Assembly (NCBI GenBank): GCA_024734555.1
Contig: JANPWX010000537.1
Span: 1,512,682-1,576,681 of the forward strand
Length of the DNA: 64,000 nt
Reading direction: 5' to 3'
From: Trochalopteron elliotii
Taxonomy: Eukaryota; Chordata; Aves; Passeriformes; Leiothrichidae
Numbering within the stretch: position 1 is the first letter of the stretch; each line of letters starts with the position of its first letter. This document shows, piece by piece, positions 1 through 13,700 of this stretch. The translations under genes were made by a program, and so were the position numbers. Below the pieces are notes generated by a model, which was given only the letters and a program-made list of their open reading frames with translations, was not told the origin of the DNA and ran no database searches.

Positions 1-178
1 GGGCACCCGCAGCGCCCGGCGGGCGGTGCGTACGGCAGGCGGGCGGGGGAGAGGCGGCCCGGCCAGCGAGAGGGGGGTGAACCATCCCACAGACACACGC
101 TGAGAGCTCGTGGCAGCAGAGAGCAAGCGTTTGGGTTGGTTTCTCCCCACACGCCGCCGTCCGTCCGTCCCCCCTCTA

Positions 179-191
179 TTTTTTTTTTTTT
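179..191 (+). repeat. T13 homopolymer in the ST7 5' UTR
   Basis: Thirteen consecutive T residues are followed by a further pyrimidine stretch, ending about 10 bases before the start codon. There is no AG between this tract and the ATG, so it does not look like a splice acceptor. It is simple sequence inside the leader and its length may vary between individuals or assemblies. Confidence 0.85.
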
Positions 192-210
192 CCTTTTCTC
201 TCCAAAAAAC

Positions 211-361
211 ATGGCTGAAGCTGGGACGGGCTTTTTGGAACAGCTCAAGTCTTGCATCGTCTGGTCCTGGACTTACCTCTGGACGCTGTGGTTCTTCATC
301 ATGCTCTTCCTCGTCTACATCTTAAGGGTGCCGCTGAAGATCAATGACAATTTAACCACAG
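211..361 (+). CDS. ST7: ST7 coding exon 1 (N-terminal 50 residues, partial gene)
   Basis: ST7 is a multi-pass membrane protein family first described as a candidate tumour suppressor. The exon encodes 50 residues beginning MAEAGTGFLEQ and ending KINDNLTT plus one base (phase 1). From memory this is nearly identical to human ST7 residues 1-50, differing by conservative changes such as V/L and S/T. The ATG at 211 is the first in the transcript and sits in a good context (AAC before, G after). Residues ~16-38 are strongly hydrophobic (IVWSWTYLW...FLVYIL) and form the first membrane segment. N47-L-T is a potential N-glycosylation sequon just after it. The exon ends CACAG|GTAGG, a good donor. An open frame runs on to 579 but that part is intron; the frame also extends upstream without an ATG. 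Exon 2 (expected to start TG..., giving Val then S-M-F) is not in the window. The paralogue ST7L is the main alternative, but the match to ST7 is closer as I recall it. Confidence 0.93.
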
Positions 362-767
362 GTAGGCTGCAATCATCTGCCCCTCCTGCCCCGGAGGCGA
401 CTCAGCCGGGGGTGCCCGTGGGGGAGCGCCCAGCGCCGCCCCCTCGGTGTTCGAGTACTGTCCGGAGCTGTTTGTACTGTCCGTGTTGTACTCAAGCATT
501 TTTTGTTAACTGGAATGAAAACTTTGTGTTTCTGATAAAATTTAGTTCTCAGCTACTTTTTCTGAATGGTAATAAATAATAAGTGCAAGTTCGCGGGAAG
601 ATTATCACTGTTACAGTGGACTTTGCTTTGAGTGCTCCGACTCGCTAAGGTAGTGTGCCACTGCTACAGCAGTACCTTACTGTTAGCCGGTGTGGATTGG
701 GCAGTTATGTCTTTATCTTGAAATTGCTCGTTTTTTCTACCCATCTACTTTGATAATTTAATTTTTG

Positions 768-794
768 CCCCCCCCTTCCCCCCCCCCGCCCCCC
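768..794 (+). repeat. C-rich tract, possible G-quadruplex on the minus strand
   Basis: The plus strand reads C8-TT-C10-G-C6, so the minus strand has long runs of G with one- and two-base interruptions. Such sequence can fold as a G-quadruplex (minus) or i-motif (plus). It lies ~400 bases into intron 1, just beyond the CpG island. Function is inference only. Confidence 0.8.
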
Positions 795-3700
795 ATGCTG
801 GAGAAGACAAATTAATTTTGAAGCAGATGAGATGTAACCCATGTAGCATCCCTGCTGCTGGGAAGGCAAACGTTATCTGAGCGTTTTTCACCCATCCCTC
901 TGGCCTGTTCTCATTTGATAAGCCTCTGGCAATTCTAGCATCAAAGAAGAATTTTTAAAAAAGGAAGATTCAGCATAGTGCAGCTTTCACTTTAAACATG
1001 AAAGCGATTATAAATTGACTTTATAAATTATAAACTTCAACTGCAATTTTGGTCAAATTTTCACAATATGTCTTTGGACAATATCCTGTTTCTTTTGACA
1101 TTGCCACACACTGATTAGAACAGGAAGTAATTTTTGTTGCTTGATTCTTAATAATTTATGTAATGCATACATCCCAGGTAAGCATTGCAGGCCATGCTTT
1201 TCAAGCAGAAATGTCAGAGTGTTTTATATTATAATTTTGACTACTGCAAAAAATCACAGGCATCCGTCTGAGTCCTAATCAGCCCCCTCTGATTTCTTCC
1301 TGAGTTTGAACAAACTAATTCTTGATGCACCTTTTCATTTGAAATGTTACTCCAGCTGAGTCATCTTGGGGTTTACTGAAATGTCTAAAAATGCAAGTAA
1401 AATGACAGTATGAAATCTTCGAGGAGTTTAAAAATGCTGAAGAAAGTCCCAAAATGCGTGATGAAAATGACATAAAGAAATAGTAGGGTGGTTAAAAACA
1501 ATGACCCAGAACAAGCTGGATCTGTTGGTGAGTTGAGGTCAAACTGGTTTCAGTACCATCAGAGGCAGGCTTAGGCAGCCAGTTAAAAAACTGCAGTTCC
1601 ACAGGTATTATTTGTTTTTCATGAAATAGTGATTTAGAAAGGTTTTAGAGATTTCGATCAAACACCTTAAACAGAGTCCACAGTGGGCTGCTGTGATACG
1701 AAGGACTAGTGTGGCATGTATGGGAGGACACCTGCCACAAGGACCTGGTCCTTGCTACTGCTGTATGATTTTGTTTTTCCATGTCTAATGTCAGTATTTT
1801 TAAAAGGAAGTGGAAAAGCTGGAGAAGATAGTGGAAAATTATTCCAGGGCTAGAGAGAAGCATTAGAATATGATTACAGTAAGGTGGTACTGTCATGGAG
1901 AGAGAGAAAGAAATGACCTTTTAATAATGAAAAGAATTGATGACTAGAAGGAGAGGGCAAACTCAATTTTGTCATTTTCAGGCATTAGTTTTTAGCAAAC
2001 TTGGAACAGCTGATAAGGAACGTTTGGGATTTGCATATCTGAAAGTCTTTAAATCCGATGGTGAAATAGGAATCACTAGTGTTCATGCAGCCTTAAATTG
2101 CTTTTTGGCAAGGACAGGGCAGCAAGCTGTGCACCACTGGCAGTCAGTGTCATTGCAGATGGTTTCACCAAATAGATGTGTGGTTGATCACTTGTATCAG
2201 AAAGTCTGAGTAAGAAGAAGTGTGGGATCTTTTTTCCCCTCTTTCAATATTGTACAGATGTGCACACGCGAGCATTAGTGCATGTTGGTCATCCCATGTG
2301 TCTCAGTGGGCTCCCAGGCTTGAAGGTCCTCAGTTTGGCCAGGCATAATTTCAGTGTCCTCAGTGGAGTACATTACTGTGATATACCCAAAGGGAAATCT
2401 AGTCTGTCATATGAGAATACTAATGTTAAGTCTGATTGTGATGTTTCATGGTTTTGTTTTTGGGTTTTTTTTTCCACTGTTTTAACGTTTGGTGTCCAGA
2501 TCAAATAATAAAATTATGAATAGGAGAGTTCGAACTATTGTACCATACCATTAGCCAGGAAGCAAGAGAAGACACTTAATATGCCAGGCTAGAATATTAA
2601 ATACAGAGTAAGCAGTTGTGGAAGTGTGTGTTATCATTTTATTCCAAAATAATTAAACATACCTATTTTGTATAACATGCTCTATTTTCTTCCCTTGTTG
2701 GCACTTGCACAACTTCTGACTGCCACACTAATCTGAGCTAAGACACACCTCTTCTAAAAATGTGCTTGTTTTTCCTGACATAAGAATTTGGATTTCTAGT
2801 CAAATCCTAAGAAGGAAGGAGGCACTGAAGTTAAACAGTTTCTAATTATTTTATTTATCCTTTCAAAGTGCAACAGAAAGACGAATTTAGTGACCAGAGC
2901 AATGAATGTGACTGGGTTGTGACAAGGCAGACAGGAGGAAACCTCTGGCTTGCCGAGGGTAGAGAAATCAGATAAACTGATTTCCTAAAAGCATGAAAAA
3001 TAAATACATGGGTATGAGCTCTGGGCTGAGTCTGGCTCCATCAGTGTCTGTGGAGTATTATTGTCCAGCTGTGCTGGAGCAAGCCCTGTGGTGTTACAAG
3101 CTGAGCTGCCAGAGAGGGGAGCGTTAGAAGCCTGCAGAATGGAAGAAAACAAGTAAAGTTGTGCTGCCAGGCCCCTGAGGTCAGCAGGTCCACGGTAACC
3201 ACGGTCGGACGAGCAAGACTATACCACCTTGTGGTGGCTAGGACAGAGTTGTTATCTGAGGAACATGGTATATTTCTTCATTATGAATTTTTCGAAACTA
3301 TTATGATGACATTCCTACTGAAATAAATAGCTAAAATTTTAATTAATGTGGGATTTGTGATCAGGTAATAGACTTCTTAAAGCCCAGTACCTGAAACACT
3401 GTGCATGGTGCTGGCCATTTGGAGAGGGAAGAGGCTGGTGTGGAGCAGGACTGGCAGCACTGGCCATCACCAGGTCCCCACTCACCCCTGTGGTTTGTGT
3501 GGCCAGGGGATGAAGTGAATATGTTCAAAGTCTTGTAAATTTAGCATAACAACACTTTGTCCAAGAATCTCTCAGAAGACACAAATGGAGAGGCTTTTTT
3601 AGTCAGCCTGGCCCACCTCAGATGTGTTCACCAGTATGTGCATTGCACTGACTTCAGGAAGCAAAGCACTTGGAAAAGACCTATCTTATGAAACTATCTT

Positions 3701-6700
3701 GTGTTAAACCATGCAAGAAAGCTGAGGGTGATTTCATTAGCAGAAACACTGTGGGGGATGGAGGGATGGAGCCCTTCTTAGGGTGGTGGCTGCTGTCAGC
3801 GAAGCTCATCTCGTCTTTCTCATCTTTCCTTTCTGGGCTTCCTGACTCTGCAGATCTATACTGTGCTTTGGTGAAATGTGCCCTGATAAGCTGCAGTGTG
3901 AGAAAAAAGTAACTTTTCATTCCCATGGTCTTAAATTCAAGTAGCAGCAGAAAACATTTGCGTGTTATTAAAATTTAACTAATTTCGCTTTTTCCTGCTG
4001 CTGCTAATTTGGCCATTTGGAGCTGCGTGTGGACAAGCTGTGGTAATAAACCTCCCTTAGGACAGAAGGGTTTTTTGGGGACTGGACACCTGGGAGTATG
4101 TCTTCCCTGGGCTGGGGAGGGGCTGCCGCTGCCTGCTTGGCCTCTGAGCGTGTTGAGGTGTGTTTGTTGTGATAGCATCTTGACAGCCGGTCAGGAGGGT
4201 ATTGTTCCCCTTCATAAATTTAAGCTAGTGCAGTTAATCATGAGGGTTGGAAAACAGTAACCTGACAAAGGCCAGGGAGTTTCAAATCGTTTGAAAACCA
4301 GTGAACAGATTCTTTCTTTTCAGAAGAACTGAAGGACAGCTAGTTTTTGTTTGCAGACTTGCTAGTAGTTTGGTCTTTCTTCAGAGCAATCTGCCGTCCT
4401 TGTGATGGGTTTCCCTGTAAGCATCTGCTGTGTGAGCTGCAGAAGTGAGTGTGATGATGGGCGAGTCAACAGAAAACCCGCAGCAAAACTTTCATGCCAT
4501 CAAAGGAGATGGAAGAATTCTTAGCTCCCTGCAAGTGCCATGTAGATTTGTTTGGGGTATTTTTAAGAACTTGGCTGGTGAAGGTAAAATTTCAAATGCA
4601 TGACTGCTTCTGTCAAGGTCAGCATCAATCCTGCATATGAAATTCACACAATCAGTTATAGATAGATAATTTGCTTACTGACCCAAAATCACTTGCATTA
4701 ATTTTTGCATTTCTTAGAATGTAAATTAAATATTTACTGATCTTATTTTCTACTTAGTGGAAATAAAGTAAACAGTATTTTCTTGACTGTTAACCCCTCT
4801 CTTCAGTTGTATCACTTACAGCACCACACAGCATTTGTAGTTGCTTCTGAGCCTCCAGGCAGGGTTTGGATGTTAGAGGGCCTGCCTTTTTGGGTTTTGC
4901 AAAAATAAGTTTTTACTGCTGTACGCTAATATTCAGGAGGTTATTATAAAACAGGTTTTAAATGTGTTACTTGTGTATTTTCATCATGGTACACTTGGAA
5001 GCTCTCCCTTTAATTTTTTATGGAAGAGATTATTATGTACATCAAAGTAGTATGTTACTTCTGACAATCTTTGTAGATTAAACTGGGGGTTCTTTGGGGA
5101 AGAGCCGTATCAAAACTTGCAGGATCAATGCCCAATGGATGCAGTATACAATGATACTTGTTTTCTATGAATTTTGACATTTCTTCACCAATTTGACTTT
5201 TTGGTTGAGCTAATTTTTTCAGTCAGCATCAGATGCTGGAAACAGAGTGAAATTTGTCAGGAATGCAAGGTTTTTAGAAAATACTGTTTTAAGAAATGGA
5301 CTTTATTACTTCAAAAGCTCTGGAAGATTTGCAGTCAGTATTTCAGGGCAACTGTGTAAGCCAGAGCCTTCAGAATAATACTTGATAACATCTTGAGTGA
5401 GCTTACTGTAACACTGACTGCTATACAACCATGGAGCTGTACTGCCAGCTTCTAACTGAAGTCTGATGTCCTCTGTGTGCTGATGAAAGTCTGTGGAAAT
5501 GCTCCTAAAACTGCATATGTGTCCTGGGATTTCCCAAAGCATCCACTGATTGCCTGGACAAATTTAGCCCAAAAGAACATAAGCCCCCCATTGTTCGCAG
5601 GGGTCACAGGTCCTAATTGTCTGAGCGGCTGCGAAAATACCACCGTTCTAAATTAAAGAAAGAACTTAAAATAGATATTTTTGGTGGTTATTTTGCAAAG
5701 CAGATGCAAAAATCCAGAGCATAAATTTGCATTTGTGAAAGACAATAGAAGTGCTAACTGTTGTCAGTGCCTCAAGGACTGAAAAAATAGAGAAAGGTAT
5801 GTAATTCTGTGCCAAGGCTGCACATTAAATAAAAAATAGAAGGTCATGACGCCTGCCTGAGAGCAGAACCTGGCACGAATTAGGAAGATAATTGTTTGAT
5901 AAAACAGGGATTTTGGAGGGAATGACCTGCCTGTGTTTTAAAATGGATTCTCTGAGAGCAGCTATGGAGAGTCTAGCAAAACCACACAGCCTAAGGAAGC
6001 TCAAGCTGTTTATCTAATCACGGAGAAGCTACTTGACAGTAGCTAAGGAGGTGTAAGAGTTTTGACCTAGCTGTCAAACATATAGTGAGCTTCCTAATAT
6101 GTGGAGGTAAAATTCATGTTAACTTGTCAGAATTGGGGCCCAGATCGTCAGTGGTCTGAGGAAGCAACCTGGCTGTGAGATGTGCTTCATGTGGTGCCCT
6201 TGCTTTAATAGGGAGGTGGTTGCTTATGCTGTAAACTCTGTGGTGGGAATAAAGTAGAGGTACTAAAGTAGCCTTTAATATAAGGAAGACGGATCTTTAA
6301 AAAGGGGTGGATGCAAAATGAACCCAGAGGAATGCACATGCTAAGTATTTTTTATAAGAGAGTTTTGAAGATGTGTTTTTGGACCCAACTGATATGGCAA
6401 GGGATATTATGCCTCTTCATCTTTGGCTCTCATAGTATTAAGACCCTCAATATAATGAGGATTGCCAGGCTCTTCAGTGGAGAAACTGGGAGTGAAATTT
6501 AATGGCCCTATTGAATTGAATTTAATAGTAAACAGGAGAGCTAACTAGTTAAAACTGTTACACTGAGGTTTAAAAACGCCCACACCTGGCTGAAAACACT
6601 TGCTGATGGTGTACAGGTATGTTGTGCACAGAGGCTGTGATAGTCCCAGATGTGCCAGGACTTTTGTGCAACATGCCAGAGAGTAGTCCCCGCTGAGTCC

Positions 6701-9700
6701 AAGGTCTCTGTGTGTTGTTCAGTCAGCTGGCAAGCCCTGTGCTTAAGGGAGAGTTATTTGTCTGTTGGCAAGTGGTAAAGCAAATAAAACCACTTAAGTG
6801 GTGACTTAGGTTGGAGGGCCAAAGCAGTTTCTTCTGGATTGAAGGAATGAACCTTGCTGTCAGAAGCTAATGAAGTCTTTTGTGTGGCTGTCACAACAAG
6901 TCAAGATTCACCTTTTTTTATCCAAGATTAGTTATTTAAGAAGGTATTTTATATTTAGCAAAATCAGGCCCTGCTCTAGATACCGGTCAGAATGTTGGAT
7001 ACAACTGAGAGTTCTATAGAACTGTACAGGGAGAAGTAAGGCAAAGGGAAATGAGACCTTGATCCTGCAAACCTTCAGTGGTTTAGTTTGTTCCGCAAGC
7101 ATAGGCCCGGGGCTTTACTGCGCAGGTAATTAATATGCATGAATTCTCAAAGACTTGGGCCTAAATGTTTTACTAAGGCACTGCAGGGAGCCTGTAGCGA
7201 TTTGGGGATACAGTCCCCAGTAATTTCTGCCTTAAGGTAGTTTTTCCTCTTGTGGTTTGATGATTGCACCTAAGTTTTGCCTTTTTTTTACCAGAGCTGT
7301 TCCAGGAACTTCTTAGACCATCTGTCATGGAATTTAGGATAACGCCTATCCTGTTCCTGTGGACAGACTATGAGGTGCTTGTGGGGATGTTACTCCTCTA
7401 TTGGCTGTTAAAGGGGGTGGCTGAAGGCTCCTTCCACCTGTTTTTAAATTAGCTCTTTGTGGCTCTGAAGGCATCTATTGAAAGATTGTGTTATAAACTC
7501 CAGCTTGTCATCATGTCTGTGAAGTGTCATGTGGATCAGTGGTGCTGTGTAAATACTAATGAGTTAAAAGTTGCTTTGTGAAATCCCAGCACAGGCTAAT
7601 TGGAATTTTTTTTTGTGTATGTCTTAGTCGGGCACTGCAGAAGGGCAACCAGTTTTAACACCAAGAACATTAAGCTTAAGCAACAATAATGCATTCAAAG
7701 AGAAGTGTTAATGTCACGCTTTCAGCAGACAGAACAAACAAGTTGTAACTGTTAAGCCTGAGGAAAGGGCCTAAATTCAAAGTCCAAATCAAACCTCGAC
7801 AGCTGCTGAGAGGAGACAAAGATTTATTATTGTGGAGTCTAAACTGGAGATTTGACGCTGTGGTAGACTCATTGCTGAAGTGATTAAGTGCACTTAAATA
7901 TACCAGTTAGAAGGATGAAAGCTATAGAGCAAAAATGAAATGCAGTCATCTTTAAGATTCCTATTCTGTGTAATGTGCCCACTGCAACCATGAGAACTAA
8001 TTTTCAGCTCACTTTCTACAAATAAACTTGGCTTATTAAATGTCAGGGCTGTTAGGTTGAAATGCAGGATCTTGTGCGTAGTGGCAAGACACTCACAGAT
8101 GAAATTTAAAGCACAAGAAACGTTGTTATCCTCATCTTATTTTGTAAGGCAGCCATTTATTTCTCAAGAAAATATGCTTGTAACCTGAGAGTGTCATAGA
8201 CGTTGAACTTCACATAACTAAATGTTTTCATGACATGTCCTGTGTGTTTATGCTGAGGGCTGAAAATTGTTTACAACGTGGCTTGGTCTGAAGCAAGGTT
8301 ATATGATCCACTAATGCACTTAATCTTCATGTGAAATTTCTTTTGCTATTTTTAATACTGAAGTTAACTTGATAGCAGTGTACCCATCTGGTATGTTTTA
8401 CACAAATCTCAGCTTAGAGTCCCAGGCTAGTGGTTTCCTCAGTTTTCAGAGAGAAACCAGAGCCTGTCAGAGAAGGCTTGCAGCTGGCCTTTTGCACCCT
8501 GTGCAGGGGACAAGGGGACACAGAGTCCCGGGGTGAGGCTCAAGATACTTCTTGAGCAGTAGCCAACTTTGTGCAGCAGCAGTATGCTGCAGCTGAGCTG
8601 ATGAGCCCTAGCCCTCCCTGTGAAGAGAAGGACCTGAGGAGGTCTTGTGCAGTGTTGCACTGATGCACAGTTTCTGATATTAGAAGCCAGAAGTGCCTTC
8701 TCTATATTGCTTGACTTGCTGGATTTATCTGCCTCCTCAGAGTAGGCTCCTGTGTTGTGCTGCGTTGTTATAAAAGTGCCTTCTGGTCCCTCTGATTGTC
8801 CTCCTCAGGTCCTGACTTGTCCTTGGTCAGGACAGAGGACTGATACAAGCACAAGTGAATTGCTTCAGCAGTTAATATTGTCCTACATATTCCCAGAAAT
8901 TCTTGTCAAGATTTTAGGAGTTAAAAGTGCTGATGACAGCTGTGTTAGCAGTCACCCCAAAAGGTACATAGTCTTGTGGGGAACACAAGTCCCAAGGAGC
9001 TCTGACTAGCTCCAGGATTCCTGAAGGTATCCGAGCTGCAGGATTTCCTCAGACCTGGCCTGAGAGTGTTTTGTTGGTGGCTCAGCAGAAGGTGGAGTTT
9101 CCACCCTTGATGACCTCCTGTGAGGAGTATGTAGGGGCTGTGCTCTGTGGCACTGGAGAGATGTACAGGCCTCTCTGGGTCCTTGACTCCAACACTCAGT
9201 CATATTTTACATTATCTTTCTATCCAGTGCTGCACTGAAAGATTTTTTTTCCAGAACTTGGTAATTCTCATGGATAGAAGCTTTCCTCTCAGTCGGGCTT
9301 TGATGTATTTGTGGCTGGCTTGCACATGTTTGTGCTCGTGACAGCTCTCTGCTTTACCTGCAGAAGCAGCAGCACCACCGTGAAGACTGGTTCCCAGTGC
9401 ACTCATGCAGGGTTTTTCCTACCTGTCCATCCCTTATAAGACTGAGTCAATTGGGTTGTCCTCGTGTGTTCTCCTAAAACTGCTGGATGTCCTTGACTCT
9501 GCTGGTAGTACTTTATTCTTTCGGTTTTCTGGCCATTTCATAACTGGGTTTGTACACTCTCCATCATATGCCATATGCCATGGTAAGGCTTCACTAACTG
9601 CCTTATATATTAATCCTTCTCAGCTTCCAGTGAAAATAGTTTTCCTTGTTGGTTCCTTTTCTTTTGCCCCATTAACTTTGATATGGTGTCTCTGGCTGCT

Positions 9701-11256
9701 CCTGCCAGCTGCCTTCTGCTTTTGGTAATGAAAATACTCTGTAAGACTCAGTTGGCAGCTCCATGTGCCCTCCACACTGTCCAGCACTCCTAGGCTGGCT
9801 GCAGGTTTCTCCATCTCTTGTTTTAACTAGCTTTCTACAGCACTGTCAGTAATTTACCGAAATTCAGACAGTTTAGAGCTACACGTTTTTCTTGGTAAGA
9901 AAATGAAATATTTTTTGTAAAGGGACACATCTAATTGGCCTGGCGTGATTTATTTATTTGGTGTTTTATCCTGTTTTTCCTGTACCTCTGTTCCTTAATT
10001 TATCCTAAAAGTTTTCAGTAGCTTGGATCTGCATTTTAAAACCAGAAATACGAAGTACTTTCTCAAAATTTGGGGGGTTAGAACAGTTTATTAAAATTGT
10101 CTCAATATGGGGCTTGCTTTTAAAAATGTAATTTCCTTCAGCAAGTTGCTTTCTGTAAATTCTCTTAATCTTACACTCAACCGTGTCTTGAACATGTTAA
10201 GTCCTTTGACTTATATCTTGCTTTCTCCTGTCACAGTCTCTTTTCTTGCCCTTCAATTATTTTTTTCCTCCACATTCAGCAGTTTTGTTTCCATTCAAAA
10301 ATGAAATAAGTATTCAGTTTGGAGACTACCATATCCTGCTTTTTACCTTGCTATGTCCTTATTTATTTTGTTGAAATAGTCTTGGTTTGTTGGATTTGTT
10401 GTGATATATTTTAACTGTTTTTATACAGATCCTGAGTTATAACTTAGTCTGACTTCTTCGGATATAGTTTTATTTCTCTGCCTTTTGTCCTCACCAAAGC
10501 AGAGGGAAATCTTTTAACATCCCAGGTCTCACAGGTGTTACTTGTAAGGGGCTGATATTGCTTTAGTTGAAGGCCTTAGCTGATACACTGGTATCATGAG
10601 GTAGAAATTGAAATTAGCTTTCCATTATTATTTTGAGAAAGTCCGTGTTGCTATTCTGGTCTCCTTGAAGCAATTGGTAAAGCTCCTGCTGAGTTAAGCA
10701 AATTATAATGTTGCCCCAAGAGTTTTTTTTACATTAGTCTCGATAGAAGAGTCTATATAGCATGAATGGCTCTCATACACCTCCCAGTAATCTGAAATAA
10801 GTTTGCACATTTGCTGCCTTCTGGATTTGAAACATGACAGGTATCAAGGTGCTGAGAAATGATGGCAGTACAGGTTAAATAAAGGCATTTAGCATGAAAA
10901 TATGTTGACCTGTCTAAATCTAATCTGCAAACTTTCTTAGCTGCTTTTTATGTTTAAAACTTTTTAATCAGTTCTCTTGCCACACGTTTTTATAACTCTT
11001 GAAGTTGCAATATAAATTTTCAGTTTTACAAGGTATCATAGGCTTTCTAATGGTGTGACGAATTTTGCATGACATAAGCCAAACCCAGTAATTAATAAAT
11101 CACTAACTGAAAACTTTGGATGCTTCAAGTACTGTTCTACTCTTCTGTAAGTCAGGTAGATCTAAAAATCCCAATTTTTCTTCAGGCCACATTCAAACTG
11201 GCAGTGACTGATTGTGGAACAATACTGTTATTGGGTAATTGTTTTTGTTTCTGAGT
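795..11256. other. Intron sequence, nothing recognised
   Basis: About 10.5 kb of AT-leaning sequence. Open frames here (the longest 107 codons, at 9405-9728) have no recognisable domain, no consistent strand and no splice-flanked structure. I saw no CR1 tail, LTR ends, tRNA-like sequence or simple repeat longer than a few units. Old, decayed repeats could be present but undetectable by eye. Confidence 0.6.
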
Positions 11257-11366
11257 CATATATACAGTAATATATAAAATACGTTCTATGATATATAAAA
11301 ATATATGGATATATAGTACATTATATATAGTATTTATGTTAGTAATGTATATGTAATAAAATATAG
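11257..11366. repeat. AT-rich low-complexity tract (ATAT-type)
   Basis: Interrupted runs of TATA/ATATAT with almost no G or C over ~110 bases. It looks like a degenerate TA microsatellite; no coding or regulatory reading is supported. Confidence 0.75.
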
Positions 11367-13381
11367 TTCTGTCCCCCTTGTATTTGAGGCTACACCTTTA
11401 TCATCTGGGGTGCCAAGTCAGTGATGCACAGGACTAATTGGCATTGTTTGCTACTTTCCTTAGGTGAGCTAGTAATAGAGGCTTGAAATAAATATCCTAC
11501 AATGTCTCCCTTACAAATCTGTTCTTCCCTAGGTGCAGTGGAGTTCCTGTTGCCAGATGGCAGCAGTGTGTGGGGTCTGGGTGCTGCCATGCTCTTTGCT
11601 GTGCTGGGGGGCTGTGGTGGCCCGTGTTGTCTGTTGGTGTGAGTGAGAGCAGCTGCCCCTCGGCTGTTGTAAAGTGGCTCCATAGCTGTGAATGCCAACC
11701 CAGCTTGGTTCACTGGGAGGGCAGCTCCCACCCTGGGGATCACCCAAGATCTCAGCTCTTTCACTCTGGGTTATGGCCCCTTGGCATCTTGGCAGTGGAC
11801 CCTTTGAGCTGGAGTTTGTGGTTTAGTTCAGGCTGAACACTGGAGACTTTCTTAGTCTAAAATAAACAACCAACAATCCAAAAACCAGCCACAGAGAGCC
11901 CACAGACAGCTGCTCTGGCCACGAGCTCCCTGGCATACACAGCCCTCTGTACATTGCCATCGTCCTCTTTCCACTGCACACGTGATCCTCCTGCACGGGC
12001 ACAAAAATCAATAATAAACAGTAAATGAATAACGAGAAGCCTGCCAGCCAAAATCTCTCTTGTTTGCCTTTGTGTTTGTTTTCCTTTTCTAATCTAATGT
12101 GACAGAGAAGCATTTAAGGGAAAGGGATGCTGGGAATGATGAAATTTTATAAAGCCTTTTCTCACAAATGCCTTTGTTTTAGGAGTGAGGCTACAGCCAT
12201 GGGTTCCTGGGCTTAGTCCCTCAAAAACTCTGTCCTTGTGTAAGCATCAAAAACTCATGGCATTCATGCAGTAGGTAGGGACATGTCTGGTTCAGGGTGG
12301 GCTCTGCAGTTCACAGGATGTGTTTTATTTATATACAGAAGGCAGGTTTAATCTGCCTTTGGTCTTTAAAGCGAAGATAAATTCTCATTAAAAGTATCTT
12401 TTCTGTTCCAGTGTGCAACATTAGTTTGTTTGGGATATGTATTTTAAATACACAGACTGGAGTTATATCTGCAAGGCAATGTTTTCAGAAGCACCTGCGG
12501 TATTTAATTACGTATGCCTTAGTCAGCCATTAGTTTACTTATTAACATGTACTAATTCATGTACTCTTTATACTGAGCATAGTAATAAACTAAACAATGA
12601 TTTGCTAACTGAAAGAAAAGCACCTAATATCTGATAGACAATGTGTTAGGTGCGTCTGTAATGGCAAACTGAGATGCGAGTGCAGTTCCGTATATCATAG
12701 CCCTTGCCTGTGCTGGAAGTTAAGCTGTCAGTTTGGAATAAAAGTTAATATTAATGAGAGAAGTGAGAATACCGTAAAATAATAATAAACCTAAAATATG
12801 TGCCAGTTCAAACAAATCTGGTTATGGTGTTTGCTTTCTGTGAATGCTGTAGTTCAGCAAGAACAACATCGACTGACTCAGGTCCACAATGTTGTTCTTA
12901 AAATACAGGTCCCTCTGGTCTGATGATTGCCAAACACTGCATGGCTGTAGAGGGGAAATTTCTGAGGTTTGAATACTGCCCTTAATTTATAGTGAACAAA
13001 ATAAATGGCATATTTACTTACAGAGACAGTTAACATTACTGTTTGGCATGTTTCAGTTTTAAGTATAGTAGAAAGGATTTGTTGAATTTGAAATTGAAGT
13101 TTTGAGATGCAAGATGTTTATCATGCAGAAACTAACCAGAAGCCAGTGCACTCGCATTTGAGCCATTTCCATGTCCTAGTGATTGTCATTCAGCTGGGAA
13201 CAGTGAGATCAGATTTTTGTTCTGTGCTGCTGGTTTGTACAAGTTTTCTTTCCCTTTGGTGGTTGCATTCCAGTCCTTTCCTTAGTGCTTGATCCAGCCC
13301 TCCAGCGTGTCTTGCCTCAGCTGCTGTAGGTAGACCTTGCATTTGATTCTCAGTAATGTGGCAGAAGTAGAAAAGGCCTTG
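11367..13381. other. Intron sequence, nothing recognised
   Basis: Mixed-composition intron. A somewhat GC-richer stretch at 11520-11800 yields overlapping open frames on both strands (up to 124 codons on minus), with no domain or splice evidence. I regard these as chance frames. Confidence 0.55.
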
Positions 13382-13700
13382 GGCAGTTCTCGCACTAGAG
13401 GGCATTCTTCTAAAGACACGGGAGTCCTGCCGGGACAGGGAGAGGCAGCTGCGGCCTGTGGGAAATGAGGTCTGACACGAACCTGGGTCTGCCTGCGTGT
13501 CAGAGACCTAGCGAAGGGTCACCAGTTTCCACAAGCAGGCACATGCACTAAGCGAGTGTGGGGGAGCCCCTCCATCTGCCAGGGGGGACCCTAAAATGTC
13601 ACCGTATGGCAGCATGTTACCCACAGAGGGGAAGTACGACCCTGGGCACGGTCACATGACAGGTAACAAATAAAGTTGTAGGGCCATCCTACAGCTGCTG
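13382..13700. other. Small GC/CpG-enriched patch, unidentified
   Basis: About ten CpGs fall within ~250 bases (e.g. around 13430, 13480-13515, 13550, 13600-13650), against a CpG-poor background. An AATAAA follows at ~13668. It could be a decayed GC-rich retroelement or a regulatory element. No ORF, LTR ends or CR1 signature could be confirmed. Confidence 0.35.

Larger units (their letters stand above)
1..480 (+). promoter_or_regulatory. ST7: CpG-island promoter and 5' UTR of ST7
   Basis: The first ~100 bases are very rich in G, C and CpG, with a GC-box-like GGGCGGGGG at 41-49 and no TATA box, as in a housekeeping CpG-island promoter. CpG density stays high through exon 1 and into the first ~120 bases of intron (to about 480), then falls off with scattered CpGs to ~650. 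The transcription start cannot be placed from sequence; it lies somewhere before 211. No ATG occurs between 1 and 210, so the 5' UTR shown here has no upstream ATG. The island probably extends left of the window. In mammals an antisense RNA (ST7-AS1) starts near this promoter; nothing here proves or excludes a bird counterpart. Confidence 0.8.

Noticed and set aside
136..579. 147-codon plus-strand open frame across exon 1
   Set aside because: Only residues encoded from 211 to 361 are ST7. The part before 211 has no ATG, and the part after 361 reads through the splice donor into intron.
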